Below, in pieces: positions 23,133-33,599 of a stretch of DNA of 34,222 bases. The notes under the pieces were generated by a model. The model searched no databases, was not told the origin of the DNA, and saw nothing but the letters and a program-made list of their open reading frames with translations. A program made the translations under genes and the position numbers. Numbering within the stretch: the stretch's first letter is position 1; each line of letters begins with the position of its first letter. This stretch comes from Dimorphilus gyrociliatus (taxonomy: Eukaryota > Annelida > Polychaeta > Dinophilidae): assembly GCA_904063045.1 (NCBI GenBank), contig CAJFCJ010000120.1, positions 1-34,222 of the forward strand, given 5' to 3'.

Positions 23133-24819
23133 ATGAAAATTCTCCTATTTTCGCTCTGTAAATAGTGTTCTATTGTTAAGTCTCTTTCTTTTTTCTGCTT
23201 TGGTACGATCTCTAAAACTGATTAATTTTTTTTGTATAGTTTTTCTTCTACAATTTTTCTCCTTATCTTCATTTAAATGCTTTGTTGATGGCAAATTAAA
23301 ACCAATTGATGGAGCTTATAGAGATTCTCAATTCTGTAATGTTTACTATCAATGTGTGAATGGCACTGCTTATTCTTACAATTGTCCACCTGGCTACTTC
23401 TTTGATCCAGTAATCAACGAAATAGAAGGCGCTGTACAATTTTGCATTCCATCCGAAAATTCGAAATGCACCCAAAATGGATTTTGGTCTCAATGGTCAG
23501 CTTGGAGTGATTGCGAGCAAAAATGCGGAGGTAAAGGAATTCATAGAAGAAGGAGAGAATGTAACAATCCTTCACCTTCCACCCGTGGAAATCAATGTAC
23601 TGGTTTATCAATTGAAACTGAAGATTGTCAAACTCCTAATTGCGCTTCTGCTAAAAGTCCAGCATTCATGGTATCTTTAAAATCGAGTGTTACACTTCAT
23701 CAAGAAAGAGTAAGGTGGAGTTCTATTGATGTAAACCAAGATAATCTGTTCAACCCTGTAACCAATGAATTGAGTATTAAACAATCGGGATTATATTTCT
23801 TTACAATGACCGGAAGTATGGATAAAGATACTGGAACGTTGCTTAGATTTGAAAACATTGGTAGGCAAATAGATTTAAAGAGAGATGAAAACAAGTATGG
23901 CTGGGATCAAATAACCAGAAGTGGTTTATTTATTCTAAATCCTTTGTTCAAACCATTTGTTGAACAAAATCTTCATAATTCCAAATTACTTGGAAGTAGC
24001 CTGGGTAAAGATACTTCTTGGGTAGGATTTAAATACCCAACAAACAATCACATATTTCTCGGTTCAAGTACAAGTTCAGATCACAGTGGCTATTTGTCAC
24101 TGAACGTTTATATGAATATGAGGGGTTTTACGATTAGGGCGTCTAATACTGAATTTATAAATATGGATTCTGGAATTTATTTTATAAACTTTGGTATGGG
24201 AACAGTTTTAAATGCTCAACAAAAAGCTAGCATCAATGAAAATTTAGTTAATAATCCATACGCTAGGATATCAAGGGCTTCTAATCAAATATCTAGTTCC
24301 GACCAATTATCACGTAGCTATATCAGCAGACTAAATGCTCAAACTAAATTACAATATTGGGTTGACGGAACGTATAATTCATCAATTGGCTTACCTACAT
24401 ACTTTTTAGCCTTTAAATTGGACGAAAGCTTACCAATTCTCTTTGTACACCAAAGTTTTAGATTACAAACACCTTGTCCCAATGTTGGATCTTTGGTGAA
24501 TTTTGACGTAGTTGGTCAAGACACGACAAATTCATGGGATATTACAAATAAACAATATAGAGTACCAAAAACTGGCACATATTATATTGATCTTGGTATT
24601 GTTGTTACAATGAGACAAACAGTGGAAGTATATGTAGAAGTTAACAACATTAAAAAGTTCAGATTGATAAAATTCAGAAGAGATCATACACAACCTGAAC
24701 TTTTATCCAAAGGAGGATTGCTACAAATGAACAAGAATGACATTCTAAAAGTAACATATATAGGTTGTATCATAGCTATGGATACAGTTTCATCTATGTC
24801 AATCTTTCTAGTTCCTTAG
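23133..24819 (+). CDS. Secreted protein: chitin-binding (CBM14) + TSP1 + C1q-like domains
   Basis: Exon 1 is only 25 nt (23133-23157, MKILLFSL plus one base). An 82-bp phase-1 intron (23158-23239) follows, then exon 2 (23240-24819), giving 534 residues with no internal stop. The two exons together form a clean signal peptide (MKILLFSLFFLLQFFSLSS). Residues 20-88 form a peritrophin-A/CBM14 domain with six cysteines (KCFVDGK, QFCNVYYQC, YNCPPGYFFDP, QFCIP, SKC). Residues 90-142 form a thrombospondin type 1 repeat with the WSQWSAWSDC tryptophan ladder. The rest reads as two or three tandem C1q/TNF-like beta-sandwich domains (LFNPVTNELSIKQSGLYFF; YRVPKTGTYYIDLG). CBM14 binds chitin or mucin-like sugars, and TSP1 and C1q domains mediate matrix and recognition contacts, so a pattern-recognition or matrix role is inferred. 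The C1q assignment is by pattern only. Confidence 0.87.
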
Positions 24820-25900
24820 ATTCAAAAAATTACCAATTCAATAAACCTACATTCATTTTGAAAATTGTCTAAGAACTTCACTGTTTTTCATAAACCATAG
24901 TAATCTGTAAACAAAAAAAAAAGGATAAGCCACTCCTATCCTAAATCTAGGTATTAACTGATTTAAATTATTAGATAAAAGTGATGATAAGAGCCTTTAT
25001 ATAGTTTTTAAATTGATAAGAAATTATCATTAGCTAGTAAATTACGAGATAATTTAGTAGCTTCCCACCTGAATGCTAATCGTTTTTATAGTAATGCTCT
25101 ATTTTTCAAATCATAACAAACACCCTTTAAAGTAGTGACACTGTTTCCAGAGTGTTGAACTTTTGTTTGATAAGCGATATGAAATAGATAAGATATTGTT
25201 TTAATTAGATGTTGTAGAGATTTGCGCTAATTAATTTATTGTCAATTACACAATGATTGGCAAGAAATTTAATCTGACAATATCTAAAGAGTAAGGTAGA
25301 GAGGAAGAGGGATAAATTAATTCTCCTTTTCCATTTCATAGATTAATTTATGACAAAGATAACACAGCTGAGTAGTACACTAACACGATTTACCAAACGA
25401 TATGAACAAATTTCTCTACACAGTTTTAAAACTTTGTTCTATTTAAAAATTATGTTCTGTTCAAAATTCAAAAATAACAGCTGTTTTTCTATTGGTTTAA
25501 ATCAATATTCAAGTATAAAAGATAATACAATACTCGGTGAATTGTATCTAAGCAGAAGATATGCCAATTTCAATACATTTTCCCAGATTTGATTGCAGGC
25601 GGAGAAATGAATATTTCCATTCCTTTAATTAATAATAATATTAGATAGTTTAATGAAGAAAAGTGAGATATATATATTAAAAAAGAATTTGCACCCTGTT
25701 AAAGTTCTGCTTGAACAATAACAATAGATTATTGACAAAGAGATAGAGTTGTCTCTAACTATATACTCAAGCTTTTTGTGAACAACACCCAAGTAGTAGA
25801 TTGCTTTTCTTTTCGCTCAATTCACCAGAGTAAACCTTTAACATATAACGCGACAGACAGACGAAACTCAATTTGATAGTTTACATACGAAAGACATTAA
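24820..25900. other. Intergenic region
   Basis: About 1.1 kb of AT-rich DNA. An 80-codon open frame at 25350-25592 has no domain character, signal peptide or conserved pattern and is treated as chance. Nothing else is recognised. Confidence 0.5.
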
Positions 25901-26400
25901 TTGTAAAATGACCTTTATTCAAAATATCCTTCTGGTTTTTACACTTGTCAGAACGCTAGGTATTGTATAAATGCAGGCCAGGCTTGCGATGGTATGATAG
26001 ACTGCAATGCTAAAAGTGACGAATAGAGTTGTGCCAGATATTAGAAATATACCTGTTCAAATCGAAAGTAATTGATATTAATCCTCCTAGTCTGCAATTT
26101 GATAAACGATTACGAAGATGGAAGTGACGAAATATTTTGTAAATGTCTATTCAATGAAAAAACTCAGTAAATGTAATAATTAAACTCCAAAAACAAATGA
26201 GCCATCTAAAAAATAACTTGTATTCTCTCTTTAGAACAAAATGCTTGAATGGTTAAATAGCTGAAAATTTTCAAAAATGTAACATACAAACAAGCGAAAC
26301 TTATTGCAGAGGAGATGAAATTTTTGAACTTGAGTAAAGTGTGTGATGGAATTATAGACTGCCAAAGAGGTAATGACGAAATATCGTATAAGATTTGATA
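25900..26400 (+). pseudogene. Decayed LDL-receptor class A repeats
   Basis: Three LDLa remnants lie on the plus strand in different frames. At about 25950-26036: FYTC, YCINAGQACDGMIDC, SDE, then a TAG directly before SC. At about 26097-26150: CNLINDYEDGSDEIFCK. At about 26330-26395: VCDGIIDCQRGNDE, then TGA. The calcium-binding SDE/NDE acidic motifs are kept, while stops and frame changes separate the pieces. No LRR or 7TM part was found downstream. They resemble the LDLa modules on the minus strand at 29.8-33.5 kb and are probably a dead inverted copy of that family. Some frame changes could be introns. Confidence 0.65.
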
Positions 26401-27739
26401 CTTTAATGTTTACTCCCTTAAAATCAATACCTTAAGTTTAGCCTCCAGATGGAGATGTTTTGTCCTCTTTCCCCTGTTGAAGAATAAATATTATCTACTT
26501 TTCTTGTAACTATTCAAAGGTTATTCATAACTATAGAATGGAATTTTCACTTCTTTTCCATACCATAAAATATTTTATGTCTATAGTTTGAAATATTTGT
26601 TCAATTAAATTGTAAAAAATCATTTAAAAAAGAGAATTTACTCTTTATGCATGCAGTGTTTAAGGATAAATATACCTTGTCAGTTTTGTAATTTTTTCAA
26701 TAGTTGAATGATTATTATTCTATTGATTAGATATATACTAATATTTACAAATTAACTATAGCCCATTTAAAACTCACCTTGAGCCTTTTCTGAGAATTGA
26801 AAGGAAAAGACTTTTTATCATTTCTGAAATCCATTCAAAGGTATATTTTTTGCAATATAAAAATTTGACTCTTTCTATAGTAGAAAGACAGTTGTTGGAC
26901 TTGGAGGAGACTTACCAAAATATAAAGATTATATAAATTCAAAGACAGAGTACAGAGGAAAAAAATGTTACAATTGCTTTTGATTTACAGTTTGAATAAT
27001 ATCTGTCTAATTTGCTAATAAATAGGGCTAATTATAAAAGTTTTTCATTATACTTGTCAAAAAAGGGAGACATATTTGAACTAATTTCAGATCTACTCTT
27101 TTCAAAGAAGCAAGATATAACATGAAGAAACTTTGGATACGACAGAAAACGTCCCCAAACGCATGGTTTAACCCTAACCCTAACCTGGCCATTGTCTCTG
27201 CCTAACCTCTTTAATTACCCGTAACCCTTAGATGGAATCCCCCTAACTACATTAATATTCTCTAAGAGAATATATCTTTATATATTTTCATTTTCCAATA
27301 CTGACTTGCTACATATTTGTTGTTCAAAAAGGCTAGATAGGAAGTATGGACTATCCATTCTAATAGGTAGTTTAATACAATACCAGCTATAGTAGTTTAG
27401 CCATTGAAAGTTTTCTCTTTACACAAAAATTCTTTAAAACTTATAAGAGAGGAAGAACAACAATTTACATAGTTCATACTGTTTATTGAGTTATTAATAA
27501 ACAATTTTCACTGAAGAACACATTTGCTTAGTTATGCCATTTTGTCAAAATTTCAAACTCCTTCATATAATTAAGATATGGTTTTTGTTTTTAAAGCAAT
27601 ACTCTTGACAAACTTGTTGACTGTTTAGACTTTTAAACTGCTTTTTCCATTTTGAAACTAGTCTGTTATAAAAAGAAGGAAATGGCGGAATTTAAGGAAT
27701 TTACCATAAAAATTTAATTTTTAATTTAATCATAAATTA
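26401..27739. other. Intergenic region
   Basis: About 1.3 kb of AT-rich DNA with poly-A/T tracts and the dispersed repeat R2 (27141-27187). No credible gene is seen on either strand. Confidence 0.5.
27141..27187 (-). repeat. Dispersed repeat: telomere-like units plus GGACGTTTTC core (copy R2)
   Basis: On the minus strand this reads GGTTAGGGTTAGGGTTAAACC, then after about 11 bp GGACGTTTTCTGTC (core at 27145-27154), matching R1 at 12969 in order and spacing. Confidence 0.7.
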
Positions 27740-28568
27740 TCAACTTCTTACCTTGTTACCAAATGTTAGGAATTTTATACCATGGATCACGTGGGTTGTG
27801 ACGTATCCTTCACTTTTATACAATTTAATGGCCAATTCATTTGTTTCATGAACAATCAATGATATTTTCTGGTGTAAGAATAGAGGAAGAATTTTTTCAA
27901 TTGTAATATATTTAGTAAGACGACTATTTATACCTTAGCATTCCTCTGCTTTGCCAGACATTCAGCGTATTTTAGAAGATTTCTTCCAATTCCTTTCCTT
28001 TGATAGTTGTCAGAGACAGTAAAACATTCAAAAATTTGCTCATTTTCAACTACTTGCTTATTTAATATATCAAATGACATAAAAGAAAGGATCATTCTGA
28101 GGGCGCCGCCTATTGACAGTGTTTTAAATATCTCTGAAAGTGGTAAATTTTTTTCTAATCTTAAAGAGGGAAGATAAATAAGAGAAAAAATAATTGATTT
28201 CGTCAAAAATATCCCATATCTTACTTGTTTGAATCTCTTATTTTACAAATTCCAGCAATTTCTTTTTTATCTTTACTTACAGCTACAATTATATTTTTCT
28301 GATTCTCTTCATCATGTTGGAAAGATCTTTCAAAAAATTGCTTCAAATTTGGAAATTCTTTCTTTTTAATAGTATATGAAAAATCGTGTGAGAAGCCGTC
28401 AATCAATAATTTTGCAACTGCACTTTCTTCACCCTTCTCCATAGGTCTGATATGTATACTTTTCATTTGAGGAAACTTGATTGATTCATCCCTTCCGTTA
28501 TTATTGGGCCTATTAACAGCTGTTTCAACCCTTTTAACAGTATAAAAAGCTGCAACAATAATATTCAT
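27740..28568 (-). CDS. GNAT-family N-acetyltransferase, three exons
   Basis: Exons are 28568-28225, 28159-27934 and 27868-27740 on the minus strand. The introns are 65 bp (phase 2) and 65 bp (phase 0), both GT-AG. They total 699 nt, giving 232 residues. The GNAT fold is recognisable: an N-terminal strand (SIHIRPMEKGEE), a strand before motif A (FECFTVSDNY), the acetyl-CoA pyrophosphate loop QRKGIG with its following helix, and the C-terminal HETNELAIKLYKSEGY typical of motif B. GNAT enzymes move acetyl from acetyl-CoA to an amine; the substrate here is unknown. The chosen start is the ATG at 28568; a second ATG 34 codons later (MKSIHIRP) sits nearer the fold and may be the true start. The last exon may either end at the TGA at 27740 or splice on at a GTAAGA donor (27751). 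Confidence 0.85.
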
Positions 28569-28969
28569 TGTCCAACACCCAGTCTGAAAATTGGTATGCT
28601 ATTAGTATTCTAACCAATTTTTATAGAATAGTAAAAGCAATATTTCACAACGATGCGTAATTTGTGAAATATATCTATGACTCGTGATAAAGACAATCCA
28701 GTTTTAGATAAACTATTGCTATTATATCTCTCTATCTCTTGCCTATTTCAATTAGGCCTATATTTTTTATAGATTATCAGTATCTAAAGGTCATATCTCT
28801 ATGCACTTTTCTATATAAATTTTAAGGAAATTAGTTCAATTATAGAATATAGAGTTTAAAGATATACACTCTACGATTTCGGGTCAACAGAAAAATAGGA
28901 AATGATGTATAGGATATAGGGGGAAAAATAACATTCTTTCGCAATTAATCTACCAAGGTCAAGGTCGAA
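28569..28969. other. Intergenic region
   Basis: About 400 bp of AT-rich DNA upstream of the acetyltransferase. Nothing coding is seen. The open frame at 28970-29170 just beyond it could be an exon (a TTAATAG acceptor precedes it) but matches no domain. Confidence 0.4.
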
Positions 28970-29473
28970 TTATTTACTTAGAAACAACATATTAAACTTT
29001 TTGCCTAGACTGTTGTATATTAAACAAGACGTTCTTTGGAAGAATAGTATATTTTGCCAATATCTTGGAACGTCCATGACCTTTTCATACACGACGTTAT
29101 CATTGGCCAGGTGTCTAATAGCTGCAAAATAACCCCAGGTAGTATGTAAGTTGAACAAAAGTTCTTTATCTATTAAGAGAAATCAAAAATATTCTGACAA
29201 GGGTTAGAGTTTGATGTGAAAACCGAAACGTCTATGATTTCATTAATAAACTTAAAACTGAATGAGTAAATTATAAACAAAGGCATAGGTTAATTTTTAT
29301 CAGAATTTTTCTTATAAAATTTCCAATTTTGAGTAAATCATTCTGTTGATTTTGTTCAGTTGTTTTCTCAAAATATTCATAAATGATAAAGTATTTCATA
29401 TTTTCAAACTTTTGAAAAATTAAACAATTTTTTAAAATATTCTATATAAAAAATATACTTTGATCTATCTTAC

Positions 29474-31692
29474 TTTTAGATATATACAATCATAAAATTC
29501 AGGGCATACTGGAGAAAGCTGACTGCTGTGAGCAATTGAAATTGCTTTACATAAACATTTTGAGCATTTCACATATTCATAATTTTCTAATAGTAGATTT
29601 TCACAATAGCTCAACTTTTGTAATAATTTACTATCTTCTAAATTTACATAATACTTCTTATGACCTTTGTTGAAGAATGATAGAACTGAAAGAGAAGTGA
29701 TTTCTATTTATTGTATTTATCTCTACCTGTTTCTATTTGGTAAAAACCAATTCTTTTTTATCCTTTGATAAAATTATTTTCTAAAGAAATACAAAATTCT
29801 TAAAATTTTTTTAAGTATTTACTAAATTTTTATCATAATAGTACCGCAGTTAATTTCATCATCTCCGTATAGGCAGTGGTTTAGTCCATCGCAAATAAGA
29901 TTAACAGGAATATAATTCAGAAAATGGATATTGAATTCTTGTTATGAAATTATTCATTGAATCGTATTTCAATCTACATAAATTTCTAGGATGATTTTTA
30001 AACCAATCATCATCATTGTAGAAATTATTACAAAAACTTTCGTCCATTTTGTCTTTACAATCTACATTAAAGTCGCACTTTTTTTCATTTGTTAAGCATT
30101 TCTCATCGCATTTCAATTGGGTCTTTTCATTACAGTCTGTCATTTAAGTAATTTATAATAATATTAATAATTAGTTACAAATTGCATGATGTAGGCCTAT
30201 GCAGGAAAAAATATCCACTAGTTACTACTACTAAGGGTTGTTTAGAGAACTTAGAAAATGAACAAGCTATCTAATTTGTAGTTGGGAATATTAACGGAAA
30301 AGAGAAATGAGAAGAAAAAGGATCCTTACTATCCGAGTATAATTCATCAATGGATGTCCAATGAGAGCAAAATTCATCGCTGTAATCTATACAATTTCTT
30401 TCATTGTCGCAAACGTTATCTTTGTTTATACATTGTTTATTATGACATTTTCTATTAATTTCAAAAGTTTAAAATATAAATCAAATGACCGGAAATGAAA
30501 TTAAAATACAGAAATTTAACTAATTAATGAAAAAAAATTACCTAAAATTGGGGTTACACTGTTGAAAGGCTACTCGAAACATTATTTATTCTTAGTTTAA
30601 ATATTAAATAATGAAGATTTATTGACTTACAGCAGTAAATCTCATCAGAATGGTCTTTGCAGTCGGGATGAAAATCGCAGATTAATGAATAGCTAATCTT
30701 TTCGTTCAATGTAAGACATTGAAACGTTTCTCTTATCTTGTAATCATTGTTACAATCAATCTCATCTTCACCAGATTTACAATCAAGAATTCCATCACAA
30801 ATATAAACGGAATTAATACAGTAACCATCTTTTTTACACTCAAAATCCCTTTTTAAGCAATTAACTTTAATCGATGGTAAAGATAGAGAAAGGTGTTTGT
30901 CAATTTCCCGAATTTGACTTTCTAAATATTTCAGTGATTTTATAAAAATGAAAAAAAAATAGATAGAGAAGTAAAAAAAGATTAAAACCTAAAAAGTGCT
31001 GACAAACAAATACACTGCTCTTTCTGGAACATGGAATGATTTCAACATATAAATGGATTTTTCTATTAAGAAGAAATATTAATTAACAATTCTCAGTATT
31101 ACAATGTTAATGCTGTCATATTGCGCAATGCACACAGATTTTCCTGTTCTTTTATCTTTTTAGGTTGTTTAACAGAGAAGATAACATAGCATACATTTTC
31201 AAAATTGATCATATTTCTACCAAAACACTCTAATTTTTCATTCGTTTTATAGCATTTAATTGTTATTTTTCCAAAATTGCTTAAAATATTTCTATGTTAA
31301 AAAAGAAACAGAAAAAGAAAACTAGTAATAAAAAAATTCTCTAGTTTTAAGAACTTTTTACAGATTTGACAATTTTCCACATTTGTTTCATTTTGTGAAC
31401 AATTCAAATGGGATAAAAAGACAAATTCACTATTTCTGATTGATGTATCATATAGGAAACGAAGTTTCGATGAAACGACTATTCTACCAGTTGTGAAACC
31501 AAAATATTTACACAGTAGAACAATATCAATAGAGTGAAAAATTCCAACAAGGTAATGAATTTTATGTAAAGCTACTTGAACATATCCAGTATAAAATGTA
31601 TAATTGTGACCTTGATAGCATCCAAAATATGAATCATCATCTCTGGATGAGCATCCTTTCAATCCTAATGGCAGTGTCTGCAATAGCCTCAT
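29474..31692 (-). CDS. SRCR + LDLa-repeat extracellular protein, seven exons, partial 5' end
   Basis: Proposed exons on the minus strand: 31692-31355, 31291-31221, 30921-30631, 30569-30542, 30451-30330, 30136-29845 and 29685-29474. Phases agree at every junction (2, 1, 1, 2, 1, 1). Exons 1-2 carry a divergent SRCR domain (GYVQVALHK, LLCKYFGF, LNCSQNETNVENC, ITIKC). Exon 3 holds two LDLa modules: one complete (six Cys, CINSVYICDGILDC, EDEIDC) and one lacking Cys1 and Cys3. The 28-nt exon 4 plus exon 5 make a complete LDLa. Exon 6 begins with another (CDFNVDC, MDESFC) but then has a one-base frame error before a last LDLa (LICDGLNHC, DDEINC). Exon 7 is Cys-rich and unassigned. LDLa and SRCR modules bind protein ligands outside the cell. 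The start may be the ATG at 31692, or the exon may begin at an acceptor at 31678. No membrane anchor was found. Confidence 0.68.
30542..30569 (-). other. 28-nt microexon of the SRCR-LDLa gene
   Basis: The sequence between an acceptor (GAGTAG) and a donor (TTTTAG then GTAATT) is 28 nt. It enters in phase 1 and leaves in phase 2. It encodes SFQQCNPNFR across the joints and supplies the first cysteine of the LDLa completed by the next exon (KCHNKQCINKDNVCD). Without it, the flanking exons are out of phase and the LDLa lacks Cys1. Confidence 0.7.
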
Positions 31693-32028
31693 GCAAAAAT
31701 AATATTCGGAAAAAAGAATCTAGACAGCCTGACACCTTTATGGTATAGTCCTATGAAACACCAATTCTCTATACCCATATATTTTTGAATGGGTAATATG
31801 TTTCAAGCTAAAAAATGTGTACTTTATATCAACAGATGATATAAAGGTTTCTGGAAATATTTCTATTTACAGGTAGAATTTCTCTTGGAGCATTTTAAAA
31901 CAATTTCCATACTTGAAGAAAATGTAGTTTTCTCACTGAATACAAGACATTTTCCTTTATTATTCGCTATCTTTTAAAGACAAAATCAATCTATTTACAA
32001 TTGACAACAGATAAAATTAAGGATTCAA

Positions 32029-32064
32029 GAGAGAGACAGAGAGAGAGATAGAGAAAAAGAGAGA
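32029..32064. repeat. GA-rich simple repeat
   Basis: A purine tract of GA units with a few interruptions lies between the SRCR-LDLa gene and the decayed LDLa-LRR-7TM receptor. Confidence 0.8.
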
Positions 32065-32228
32065 TTTTAGTATTAGCTTTTACTTACAATCATTAATTTT
32101 CTTCTCTCTAGTTGTGTTTATTAAATCTTCACTTTAAAAAACTTTTTTTTTACAATTTTTGAATTTTCAAACAATATTAAAAAGCCTTTAAAAATTAAGG
32201 AGATGGAAAGGTCAAGGTATCAAAAGGA

Positions 32229-33549
32229 TTAATACCAACCTAAAATTGAAATAATGAACCAAATAGAAGATGAAGAAAGGCTAAGTAAAATAAAATGTAA
32301 TTTAATAGATTTTTTATATTTCTTTGATATTTTTTCAAATAATTTCAGTGATTTTAATATAATCATCAAAATATGAATTGACAAGCAAGCACCCAAAATA
32401 TTGATAACCGGTATAAAAATACAAAATATAAAGAAAGATAAATACCAACTTCCATTAGAACTTTTCAAAAAAACTTGAAAGCATACCGACGTTAAACTAT
32501 TCTCGTACTGTAGTTCAATAGGCTTATTCTTCATCTTGATTCTTATCTAGGTCATATATTTCACATATTTAGCTCAATTTCCATTAAATTCCTACTGCAT
32601 GACAATAAAAACACAAACGGAAATAGTAGCCTTAAAACATAAAAGGGCTTTTTTATAAGTAATGACATTTTCATAGGATTGTATACTGCTTGGTGTTTTT
32701 CCAGTGTTATCATAAAGGAACACCCAGATGAAAAGATGAGTGAAAATGTCATGAAAAATAGAAGAAATTGACAGAAAATACTTTTTTGCCAAACAATTAG
32801 AAATTTTAAATAATTGGAAGCAGAATAAGCTTCAACGGCAACAAAACATTCGTCATTAAGCCTACAATCCCAATTACCCAGAATGCCATTCTCCTATAAC
32901 TGTTGCTCAATAGACTTTTCCCTACAAAATTCCAGAACAAACAGCAAATCGTCAAGTCCCGATTTCCAATTATTTCTTTGAATGCAACTAAATCTGGAAT
33001 TGCTTCGACCATTGACGATTTCAACTGTCGAAGACTGGAAAACGATCTGTCACCGATATCTGATATTTTGCAGTTCGAAATGACCAAATTCTGCAATCTA
33101 TATAATGACTGCAAATCTGCATTCGATATACTTTCAATTCTCGTATACTTTGTTTCTCTTCTGCATTTAAAGTGCCATTTTGGGTGGAATTTGTCTGTAA
33201 TTCGGCCAAATATTTACACAGCTCATTTTTAAACAGAAGACTAAATATATTCATCTACCGCAATTTACTTCATCGTCTCCGAAATAACATTGATTTAAAC
33301 CATCACACACCAATTCAATGGATATTCAATAATAATCTTGATAACAAAGGTATTGTCCAATTGGACAGGATTGTCTAGGTATAATTTTGGCCATTTTGTG
33401 CAAGTTAGTGTTGGGGTAACCCATTGATGTTTTGAAAAAGAATCCAGTTGTAATAAGTTTTCTAATAGTATGCCTATCTGACATTTGGATTTGTTCTGGT
33501 TTGTAAAGACAATCAATTTTTCCATCATTTTTTGTGAAAAATTCAATTT
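32229..33549 (-). pseudogene. Decayed LDLa-LRR-7TM receptor (LGR/relaxin-receptor type)
   Basis: Read from 33549 after an acceptor, the frame runs through a spacer into an LDLa (SCPIGQYLCYQDYY, then TGA at 33326-33328, then ISIELVCDGLNQC and DDEVNC). A TGA and a TAA follow within an LRR N-cap-like stretch (CLKMSCVN, IPPKM). In another frame an LRR is clear (LYRLQNLVISNCKISDIGDR, SFSSLRQL), leading to a hinge with CC and TM1 (RRMAFWVIGIVGLMTN). A frame change near 32850 then goes straight to loop 1 and TM3 (FCQFLLFF, ITLEKHQAVYNPMK), so intracellular loop 1 and TM2 are deleted. TM4 ends in stops. Loop 2, TM5 and TM6 continue at 32534-32229 (SVCFQVF, WYLSFFIF). TM7 was not found. Gene order matches invertebrate LGR receptors with LDLa ectodomains. 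It is non-functional. Confidence 0.72.
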
Positions 33550-33599
33550 CTATAATTCAAAAGAAATGAATAAAATTGAATATTTGTTGATTTGTTTGT

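Noticed and set aside
28970-29170. Possible last exon of the SRCR-LDLa gene
   Set aside because: An acceptor (TTAATAG) precedes it, but the phase-0 frame from exon 7 and the longest open frame differ, and neither shows a known domain.
32903-33378. Plus-strand open frames at the right end
   Set aside because: Antisense to the LRR and LDLa parts of the decayed receptor.
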